Shown one piece after another: positions 9,002 through 16,316 of a DNA stretch of 44,662 nucleotides (position 1 is the stretch's first letter; every line of letters starts with the position of its first letter). The stretch covers positions 1 to 44,662 of the forward strand of contig JACRFW010000006.1 in NCBI GenBank assembly GCA_016234265.1, read 5' to 3'. Source of the stretch: Candidatus Magasanikiibacteriota bacterium. Lineage in GTDB: Bacteria; Patescibacteriota; Patescibacteriia; Magasanikbacterales; GWA2-37-8. Under the pieces are notes generated by a model that was not told the DNA's origin, did no database searches, and was given only the letters and a program-made list of their open reading frames with translations. The position numbers and the translations under genes were made by a program.

Positions 9002-10213
9002 ATGCTTTACCTTAGTCAACTCCTCAAAACGAAAGTCCGAGACAGCTCCGATCAGGTGGTGGGGGTGCTCGCGGATATTGTCATCAAACCGCAAGAGGGG
9101 CAGTATGCCCCGCTTTTATTTTTAGGCGTGCGCAAGCGATTCTCCAAGCAGATTTTATACGTTCCTCTTTCTGCCGTGGCCGCTTTGGCAGCTTCCGAAA
9201 TTACTTTGCGTATACGGGCGGCTAACATCTTGGCTAATACCCCGAACGAGGACTCGGTTTGGTTGGTGAAAGATATTTTTGACGAGCAGATTGTGGACGT
9301 TGAAGGGGCGCGGGTGGTGCGCGTGAATGATTTGAAGCTTGGTTTAGTGGATGAAATCTGGTGTGTGATTGGCATTGATATCAGTTTGAGCGGGCTCATG
9401 AGGCGTTTGAAGATCGGGTGGCTGGATGTATTTCAAATGTTCCAGCCTAGTTTTATAGATTGGCGCAAAGCGCAACGAGTGAAGGGGGCGTTGCGCGTGG
9501 ACAGCCTTTCCGACGATCTTATCCGTCTTCACCCCGCGGATCTCGCCAATATTATTGAAGACTTAAGCACTAAGCACGGCGCTCGCCTGGTACGATCGCT
9601 TGATGACACTATTGCCGCGAAGGTGCTGGAGGAGCTGGAGCCGCGGCTGCAGAAAATTTTAGTGGATCGCCTAGGGCCGGAGAAGACCTCTCATATTTTA
9701 GAAAAGATGTCTACCGATGAGGTGGCGGACCTTATTCAAATGCTCCCGCCAAAGGAAGCGGAAGAGGTGCTGGCCAAACTGCCCGGCCGCAAATTGACCA
9801 GTGTGGAACAGTTACTCCGCTACAAAGATGACACGGCCGGTGGGCTCATGACTACTGACCTTATACAGGTGAAGCCGTTTTGGACGGTACAGCAGGCGCT
9901 CAAAGAAATTGAGAAACACTCCGATTCTATGCGGTCAGTTTTGTACGCCTATGTTGTTGATGACGCTGAAGTTTTTCAGGGCGCGGTGTCTTTGCGCCGC
10001 CTGATGTTTGCCGAACCGAACGCTAAGATTGACGACTTGCTCATCAAAGATCACCCCTACGCGACTTTGCGCGTTCAACACTCCATTAAGGATGTGGTGC
10101 GAATTATGACAAAATATGATTTGTATACGGCGGCAGTGCTGGATAGAGATAACAAGCTTTTAGGGATGGTGACTATTGATGATGTGATGCGTCACTTACA
10201 TCCTCAAGCGTGA
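9002..10213 (+). CDS. PRC-barrel / MgtE N-terminal / tandem CBS domain protein
   Basis: PRC-like DSSDQVVGVLADIVI...LLFLGVRKR; MgtE-N 'LHPADLANIIEDL...EVADLIQMLPPKEAEEVLAKL'; CBS 'DTAGGLMTTDLIQVKPFWTVQQAL' and 'LYTAAVLDRDNKLLGMVTIDDVMRHL'. No MgtE TM domain. The called ORF start (8549) includes unrelated RT remnant. Confidence 0.88.
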   Translation: MLYLSQLLKTKVRDSSDQVVGVLADIVIKPQEGQYAPLLFLGVRKRFSKQILYVPLSAVAALAASEITLRIRAANILANTPNEDSVWLVKDIFDEQIVDVEGARVVRVNDLKLGLVDEIWCVIGIDISLSGLMRRLKIGWLDVFQMFQPSFIDWRKAQRVKGALRVDSLSDDLIRLHPADLANIIEDLSTKHGARLVRSLDDTIAAKVLEELEPRLQKILVDRLGPEKTSHILEKMSTDEVADLIQMLPPKEAEEVLAKLPGRKLTSVEQLLRYKDDTAGGLMTTDLIQVKPFWTVQQALKEIEKHSDSMRSVLYAYVVDDAEVFQGAVSLRRLMFAEPNAKIDDLLIKDHPYATLRVQHSIKDVVRIMTKYDLYTAAVLDRDNKLLGMVTIDDVMRHLHPQA

Positions 10214-10219
10214 AGATTT

Positions 10220-11503
10220 ATGTTTAAAGCGCGATGGCAAAAATTGGTGCTAGCAATGTCTGTGGTTGGCCCGGCTATAATTGCCGGCACGGCCAACAAT
10301 GATGCCGGTGGCATCAGTACCTACTCCTATGTTGGCTCTCGTTTTGGCTACGCCATGCTGTGGGTGCTCTTGGTGAACTTCATTACTTTGGCTTGTACCC
10401 AAGAAATAGGAATTAAGCTCGGTGTCTACACCGGAAAAGGCTTGGCCGCGCTCATTCGCGAGCAGTTTAAGATCGGCTGGACGCTGTTTGCTTTGCTCAC
10501 GTTGTTTGCCGCCAATGTCGCCGTCACCGCTTCGGAGTTTTCCGGGATCGCGGCGGCTTTTGAAATGTTCGGCGTCAGTAAGTGGATGGTGGTGCCGATC
10601 TTTGTGGTTTTGGTGTGGGTCTTGCTCTACAAGGGATCATTTAAGAGAATTGAACGCTTCTTTTTGTTTATCTCGCTTTTTTTGTTGGTCTATATCGTGT
10701 CAGCAGTATTGGCGCACCCCAATTGGGCGAATGTGCTCAAAGAAAGCGTCGCGGTCAGAATGCCGACGGACTTTCCTTTTCTCATCGCGCTTTTAGGGGT
10801 GATGGGCACCACCATTACTCCGTGGGGACAATTTTTTATACAGTCATATGTGGTGGATAAAGGCGCTGATCCGAAAGACTACAAGATTCAGCGACTTGAA
10901 GTATATTTTAGCGCTTTTTTTACTTGTCTCATCGCGGCGATGATCATGATTACCACCAAGGAAGTGCTATTTGATCGGGGCATCGTGGTGGATAGCGCCG
11001 CCACGGCCGCGAGCGCTTTGGCTCCGGTTTTGGGCTCACTGGCGGAGATTATTTTTGGCGTGGGATTTTTCTTTGCGTCGCTTTTGGGCGCGTTTATTTT
11101 GCCGTTGACCACGAGTTATTCCATCTGCGAAGCGTTGGGTTTTGAACACGGCATGGATACCACCTGGAAAGAGGCCAAGGCATTCTATGGCATTATGGCG
11201 GCGATCATTGTGCTTTCTGCTGTGCTCACGCTCCAGCCATGGTTCTCTCTGTTTCAGGTTATGATCTTCGCTCAAGTGATTAACGGCATTTTGTTGCCGA
11301 TCATTTTAATTTTTATTCTCATTTTGCTTATCAAGGGCAAGCAATTTGGCCTGCCGGAAAGTTCTAAGCTCGGAAAAATTTTCTATTTTGTCATCACCGG
11401 CGAAACCATCGTTCGTCTCATCATTGTGAGTGTGCTGTTGGTTCTGCTCACACTGTTTCCGTCACTGGTGGATTGGTTCAAACAGTGGGCGGTTTCGTTT
11501 TAA
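10220..11503 (+). CDS. Nramp (SLC11)-family divalent metal transporter, non-canonical metal-site motifs
   Basis: VVGPAIIAGTANNDAGGISTYSYVGSRFGYAMLW (TM1), GVMGTTITPWGQFFIQSYVVDKG (TM6), about 11 TM segments. Confidence 0.88.
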   Translation: MFKARWQKLVLAMSVVGPAIIAGTANNDAGGISTYSYVGSRFGYAMLWVLLVNFITLACTQEIGIKLGVYTGKGLAALIREQFKIGWTLFALLTLFAANVAVTASEFSGIAAAFEMFGVSKWMVVPIFVVLVWVLLYKGSFKRIERFFLFISLFLLVYIVSAVLAHPNWANVLKESVAVRMPTDFPFLIALLGVMGTTITPWGQFFIQSYVVDKGADPKDYKIQRLEVYFSAFFTCLIAAMIMITTKEVLFDRGIVVDSAATAASALAPVLGSLAEIIFGVGFFFASLLGAFILPLTTSYSICEALGFEHGMDTTWKEAKAFYGIMAAIIVLSAVLTLQPWFSLFQVMIFAQVINGILLPIILIFILILLIKGKQFGLPESSKLGKIFYFVITGETIVRLIIVSVLLVLLTLFPSLVDWFKQWAVSF

Positions 11504-12669
11504 ATTGAGTGGAATAGAGTTAGCGCATCTTTGGCAGTTCTTTCCCACGAAAAAGTTTTGGCCCGCTCCAGGCCTTTTTTTATTGCTTGTTCGCGCGCCG
11601 TTTGGTTATTAAGAAGATATTTCATGCCCTCGGCAATTTCATCTGGGCGGTGCGGATTTATGAGATAGGCCGCAGAGCTGGTTACCTCGGGAAGCGATGA
11701 GCGATTGGAGGTGATGACCGGTACGCCCGCGGCCATGGCCTCCAGCGCCGGGAAGCCAAAACCCTCGTAGAAACTGGGATAGATGAACAGGCTCGCTCCA
11801 CGGTAGAGAGCCGGTTTGTCCGCGGGGTCAACGTAGCCGATGAGTTTAATTTTGTCTTTCACCGGTGACCGATGAATGCGTTTTAATATGGCGTGGTTTT
11901 TCCAGCCCGGGGCACCGGCGATGACGAGCGAATAGGTGATAGCTTGTAACTGGTAGGTGGTAGTTGTAAATTGCTCAAAAGCGGTGATGAGGCCCAGGAT
12001 ATTTTTGCGTGGTTCAATGGTGCCGAGGAATAAAATGTAGTTATCTGGTAAAGAGTATTTTATTTTCGTTTTGTTAGTTGTTAATTGTTCATTGTTCATT
12101 ATTTTGAACTGTGAATTTAAGCCCGGGGAGAGCACGGTGATTTTTTTCTGGTCAATTTGGTAGTATTCTACGATATCTCGTTTGGTGTTGGCCGATGGGA
12201 CGATGATTATTTTTGCTTTTTGACACTGGGTTTTTGGCGCGACCAGACGGTGCCACAGACGCTGGCGGGGCGTATAATAATTTTTAAAGAGATGAAAGGT
12301 CAGATCATGCACCATCAGGATGTGCGGGATATTTTTTGTCAGGGCGGTGAAGTGCAGATTGGGTGAAAAAAAACAATCCAGACGGACTCCGGTTTGGTTG
12401 GCGACGAGGCGATCAAGTTTGGGAGCGCCGGTCAGTGCGGTCAGAACATTTAACAATTTGTGCGGCCAGCGGGTGGGAACATAGTGGACATTTGTTTGTG
12501 TCCACTGTGGCAATGCCATCGCGAGATGGGCCGGTCGGTGGTGATAAAAAAGATAGTAGTGATTATTTGAGTCACTACTGAACAGGGCGTTCATAAATTC
12601 AAACGTGTATTCGCCGACGCCGGTACGATACCGCGTCGCGAGCGGGCGCAGGTCAAGGCCAATGTTGAT
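11500..12669 (-). CDS. Glycosyltransferase family 1/4 (start extended upstream of the called ATG)
   Basis: Called ORF plus 25 in-frame upstream codons reading (M)NIGLDLRPLATRYRTGVGEYTFEF, a typical GT4 N-terminus. PSFYEGFGFPALEAMAAGVPVITSNRSSLPEV. Confidence 0.88.
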   Translation of the reverse strand: MNIGLDLRPLATRYRTGVGEYTFEFMNALFSSDSNNHYYLFYHHRPAHLAMALPQWTQTNVHYVPTRWPHKLLNVLTALTGAPKLDRLVANQTGVRLDCFFSPNLHFTALTKNIPHILMVHDLTFHLFKNYYTPRQRLWHRLVAPKTQCQKAKIIIVPSANTKRDIVEYYQIDQKKITVLSPGLNSQFKIMNNEQLTTNKTKIKYSLPDNYILFLGTIEPRKNILGLITAFEQFTTTTYQLQAITYSLVIAGAPGWKNHAILKRIHRSPVKDKIKLIGYVDPADKPALYRGASLFIYPSFYEGFGFPALEAMAAGVPVITSNRSSLPEVTSSAAYLINPHRPDEIAEGMKYLLNNQTAREQAIKKGLERAKTFSWERTAKDALTLFHSI

Positions 12670-12679
12670 AGAAGTGGGG

Positions 12680-13804
12680 TTATTGAACAGGCAGAGCTAC
12701 TTGTCGGATGCCGGTCTGAAATTCTTCATAGCGTTCCGCCACGTAGTTCTTTATTTTATCTTTGAAAATGGCGCGGTCAAATGTCGCGGCATGGTCGCGA
12801 ATTTTTCTACTGTCCCAGTGTTCAGAGTCAAAGTTTAGGACTGTATCGTAGAGTGATTCCCAGTTCTGTTCGTTAAAGAATACTCCGGTTTCATTTGGTA
12901 TAACGGTTTCAGTGGCGCCGCCAACGGCATAGGCGATGACGGGCCGGCCGCTCGCCATACTTTCCAGCGGTGTAATACCGAAGTCTTCAATTTGCGGGTG
13001 GATGAAAGCCCGCGCTCCGCTCAACAATTCGGCTTTTTCTGTTTCACTTACGCGGCCCAGAAATACGATATTCGGTTTGGCGATGGAGCGCAGGTAGTTG
13101 AGCTCCGAGCCGGTGCCAAATATTTTAAGCGGTTCTTGTAGACGATTGAAAGCGCGAACAACAATATCAAGGTTTTTGTAGGGTACGAGTCGGCCGCCAG
13201 CGACAAAGTAGCCGCCAGGTTTTTCGCTGATTTTGAACACTGATAGATCAACCGGCGGGTGGATGACGTCGCTTTCCCGACGGTAGTATTTTTGAATTCT
13301 ATATTGGACGGTTCGAGAATTGGCCACAAAGTGGTCTACCCGGTCGGCGCTCATGGTGTCCCAGAGCCGCATTTTGGAGATCAGGCGCGGCAGAAACGCC
13401 TTTATGACCGGATTATATTTTAGGTTGGCAATATACTGGTGCGTGTCGCTCCAGAGGTAGCGGGCGGGGGTATGGCAGTAGGAGATATGGAGCGTATGCG
13501 GGGCCGTCAAAACCCCTTTGGCAAAGGCGCTGGTGGAGGAGAGGACAACGTCAAAGTCTTCCAGATTGTATTTCTCGGTGGCGAGCGGGATGAGCGGCAA
13601 ATACCACTGGAAGTGTCGGCGGACAAAAGGCAGTCGGGAGAGAAATGATTGGTGGATAGTGGCCGATTGGAAATCGGTAATTTTTTCCGGGTCATGGAAC
13701 AAAACAAAAATCGGCGCTTCCGGCCAGAGCTCGTGGAAAGCTTTGAGAACCCGCTCCGCCCCCCCGTCTTGTGATAAATAGTCGTGGACTAAGGCGACGC
13801 GCAT
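12680..13804 (-). CDS. Glycosyltransferase family 4
   Basis: MRVALVHDYLSQDGGAERVLKAFHELWPEAPIFVL; SYCHTPARYLWSDTHQY; IHPQIEDFGITPLESMASGRPVIAY. Confidence 0.93.
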   Translation of the reverse strand: MRVALVHDYLSQDGGAERVLKAFHELWPEAPIFVLFHDPEKITDFQSATIHQSFLSRLPFVRRHFQWYLPLIPLATEKYNLEDFDVVLSSTSAFAKGVLTAPHTLHISYCHTPARYLWSDTHQYIANLKYNPVIKAFLPRLISKMRLWDTMSADRVDHFVANSRTVQYRIQKYYRRESDVIHPPVDLSVFKISEKPGGYFVAGGRLVPYKNLDIVVRAFNRLQEPLKIFGTGSELNYLRSIAKPNIVFLGRVSETEKAELLSGARAFIHPQIEDFGITPLESMASGRPVIAYAVGGATETVIPNETGVFFNEQNWESLYDTVLNFDSEHWDSRKIRDHAATFDRAIFKDKIKNYVAERYEEFQTGIRQVALPVQ

Positions 13805-13809
13805 ACAGA

Positions 13810-15231
13810 TCAGACAACACTGCCGGTTTTTTTGAGAACGATGAAAGGAGTTTTAACGAGGATAATGAAATCAAGGTAGAGGCTCCAGTTTTCAACGTAG
13901 AAAGCGTCCAGTCTGGTTTCTTCTTCAAAGGCAAGGGAGCTCCGTCCGGAAATTTGGGCCAGACCAGTAAGGCCCGGCTTAATGGCGAAGAGAATTTTGT
14001 GCTGTTTTTCATAGCTTGCCACTTCACGCGGCTGATGCGGGCGGGGGCCCACCAGGCTCATCTCGCCTTTGAGCACGTTCCAAAATTGAGGCATTTCATC
14101 AAGGCTAAATTTTCGTAAGGTACGGCCCAGCGGCGTGATGCGGGGGTCATCTTTTATTTTATAAATAGGTCCGGTTTTGCTGTTTTGTGTTTTGATAAGG
14201 TCGGCTTCAGTTTTGAGCGCGGCCGCACCCGAGACGCCGAATTGTGGGCCGGTGCAGTATTTTTGGTACATGGTGCGGAATTTTAACGTCAAGAATTTTT
14301 TGCCATAGTGCCCGACCCGTTCGTTTTTATAAATTATCGGCCGGCCGGTTTCCAGCAACACCGCGATGGCAGTAACAAGAAGGAGGGGAGAACAGAGAAT
14401 AAGAAGTAGTATACCGCCAATAATATCAACCAGGCGTTTCATAATTTTTCCCCAGCCGGTGAGCCGAGTGCGGCGGAGCTCAATGATGGGGACCCCGGCG
14501 ACAGTAGACACTGACATATTGGTGGAGATAGTGGCAAAAAGGTCGGCTGAATATTTGAATACCAGATGATGCTGGTTGGCGAATGCGACGGTCCGCAGAA
14601 CTTCTTCCTCGTGGGCCTTGGGGTCAGTGAAGATGATTTCGTCGGGCGGGCGTGTGAACAGCGCTTTTTCGGCGGCGCTGTCAAAATGATCAAAGTGTCC
14701 GGCGATGGCGTAACCGAGGCGCGGCTCTGCCCTGAAAGTGGCCATAATCGTTTCGGCTATGGCAGTTGAGCCAATAAGCGCAGTTTGTTTGAGGCCAACG
14801 CCCCGCCGGAAAAGCATTCCCTTAAAGCTGCGCACAATGAGCCGACCCAAACTGACATAAAAGATGGAAAAGAACCAGGTCACGGCCACGAGAAAGCGAG
14901 AATCAAACCGCTGGAGGGCGAAAAATACATACATGGTGATGCCAGCGAAGCCGGTGGAGCAGGCGAGAATGATTTTCGCGAAGTCACCGGCTAGTTTGCG
15001 GTTGGGGTTGGTGCTGTAGAGTCCGGAGAGTGCGAAAATGATAATCCAGCCAGCGGCCGCTATGGCCAAAACTGGCCAGTAGCGCTCCCAGGGGATATTA
15101 AAAACCACCGGCCTAATGGCGGTGACTGTTTTGGAAAAGCGGAGAAAGTAGGCGGTACTGCCCGCGAGGACAATCATTACAAAATCAATCGGCAATTGCA
15201 GAAAGAGAAAGAAAAGTTCAAAGCGTTTCAT
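13810..15231 (-). CDS. Exopolysaccharide biosynthesis polyprenyl glycosylphosphotransferase
   Basis: Five N-terminal TM segments; KRLVDIIGGILLLILCSPLLLVTAIAV...KNERVGHYGKKFLTLKFRTM; LDEMPQFWNVLKGEMSLVGPRPHQPREV. Confidence 0.93.
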   Translation of the reverse strand: MKRFELFFLFLQLPIDFVMIVLAGSTAYFLRFSKTVTAIRPVVFNIPWERYWPVLAIAAAGWIIIFALSGLYSTNPNRKLAGDFAKIILACSTGFAGITMYVFFALQRFDSRFLVAVTWFFSIFYVSLGRLIVRSFKGMLFRRGVGLKQTALIGSTAIAETIMATFRAEPRLGYAIAGHFDHFDSAAEKALFTRPPDEIIFTDPKAHEEEVLRTVAFANQHHLVFKYSADLFATISTNMSVSTVAGVPIIELRRTRLTGWGKIMKRLVDIIGGILLLILCSPLLLVTAIAVLLETGRPIIYKNERVGHYGKKFLTLKFRTMYQKYCTGPQFGVSGAAALKTEADLIKTQNSKTGPIYKIKDDPRITPLGRTLRKFSLDEMPQFWNVLKGEMSLVGPRPHQPREVASYEKQHKILFAIKPGLTGLAQISGRSSLAFEEETRLDAFYVENWSLYLDFIILVKTPFIVLKKTGSVV

Positions 15232-15278
15232 AGGTTATAGTTCGAGGTAGTGTACCGGTAATTTGGCAGGTCGTCAAC

Positions 15279-15307
15279 TTGACAACAAGCCCAAAGCGTG
15301 CTATACT
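15279..15307 (+). promoter_or_regulatory. rnpB promoter
   Basis: TTGACA-17 nt-TATACT, ending 8 nt before the RNA 5' helix. Confidence 0.65.
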
Positions 15308-15315
15308 TGCCACTG

Positions 15316-15799
15316 TTTATAGCGGGTAATCGATCCCACTTTGGTGGGGTAGGAAAGTCCGAACATCCCCCAACTTCTATCGCTACCAGTTGGGAAAAGG
15401 GTAGTGGGTAATACCCATTTTCCGCAAGGAGCAAGGTGCGAACAGAGACGTCGTTGGCCCGAAAGGGCCGCGAGAGCAGGCCCCAGATTCTTGGTTAATC
15501 AAGAAAAAGCTTAGCTTCAGCCGCGGGGTAACAAGGCTGAAGGTGCAACGGCTAAATCCTTACCTGGATGCAAGAGCAGCCCTGAACCCAGCGTGGTTCA
15601 TGGGAAAAGTTCGCTCGCATCGCCTAGCCGAAGTCCGCAAGGACGGAGGCGGGCATTCTGCCAAGCTTAAAGCTTTTAGGACGGGCAGAAGATCGACATA
15701 GTAATATGTCGGCAAGAGAAATGATTATCGGTACCCGCCTTCGTTCCGAGTAATCGGAACTTCGGCGCGGTGCAACAAAATTCGGCTTATAGCTATAAA
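15316..15799 (+). ncRNA. rnpB: RNase P RNA (bacterial type)
   Basis: P1 arms TTTATAGC (15316-15323) / GCTATAAA (15792-15799); AGGAAAGTCCGAACA near the 5' end and CAACAAAATTCGGCTTATAG at the 3' end; conserved GGGTAACAAGGC, CTAAATCC...CCTGG-TGCAAGA. Confidence 0.92.
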
Positions 15800-15802
15800 C
15801 GA

Positions 15803-15836
15803 AAACCCTGTACCAGAAACGGTGCAGGGTTTTATT
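15803..15836 (+). terminator. Intrinsic terminator of rnpB
   Basis: AACCCTGTACC-agaaac-GGTGCAGGGTT followed by TTATTAT. Confidence 0.75.
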
Positions 15837-15850
15837 ATGAGTCCAAAAAA

Positions 15851-16222
15851 TTACGCTCGAGCGGCGCGTTTGCGCGTTTCGCGAGTGGATTCGGCCAGTT
15901 TTTTGGTATCTTTCAGAGCGGTGGTCATTTCCGCCAGGTCCCTCATTAGTCGAGCCTGTTCTTCTAGTAGTTGTTCAATAAATGGCTGTACTGCGTCACT
16001 TTTTTCCCTAAGTTTTTCATATATCTTAATGGTGTCTATGATGTCACGGATATTTTTTCGGTAGGATGTGGCAGCGGCATGGAGCGCTTCAAGACGTCTT
16101 ACTAATTCTTGTTCAGTGTCTAGTTCCACGACAATTGCCTTCTCGCCCTTCTTACCCTTGGCATGTTCAGGCATTGACGGTGATTCATTGTCTGGCCGTC
16201 TAAATTGTAGTATTTCACCCAT
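15851..16222 (-). CDS. Small coiled-coil protein of unknown function
   Basis: MGEILQFRRPDNESPSMPEHAKGKKGEKAIVVELDTEQELVRRLEALHAAATSYRKNIRDIIDTIKIYEKL...; start chosen to exclude the upstream repeat. Confidence 0.55.
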   Translation of the reverse strand: MGEILQFRRPDNESPSMPEHAKGKKGEKAIVVELDTEQELVRRLEALHAAATSYRKNIRDIIDTIKIYEKLREKSDAVQPFIEQLLEEQARLMRDLAEMTTALKDTKKLAESTRETRKRAARA

Positions 16223-16265
16223 ATTTTTTATGGTAATTAAACTTCTATAACTACTGGAAGTATCA

Positions 16266-16304
16266 CCCGCCTTCGTCCCGACTTTGTCAGGACTACGGAC
16301 GGGC
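16266..16304. repeat. REP-like palindromic element
   Basis: CCCGCCTTCGTCCCGACTTTGTCAGGACTACGGACGGGC, with internal GTCCC-GAC/GTC-GGAC type pairing. Confidence 0.5.
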
Positions 16305-16316
16305 AAGTAGGCCTTT

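Noticed and set aside
8549-10213. Reverse transcriptase-MgtE fusion protein
   Set aside because: The RT part is a motif 4-5 fragment and a good promoter plus ATG sits after it; a chance open frame is more likely.
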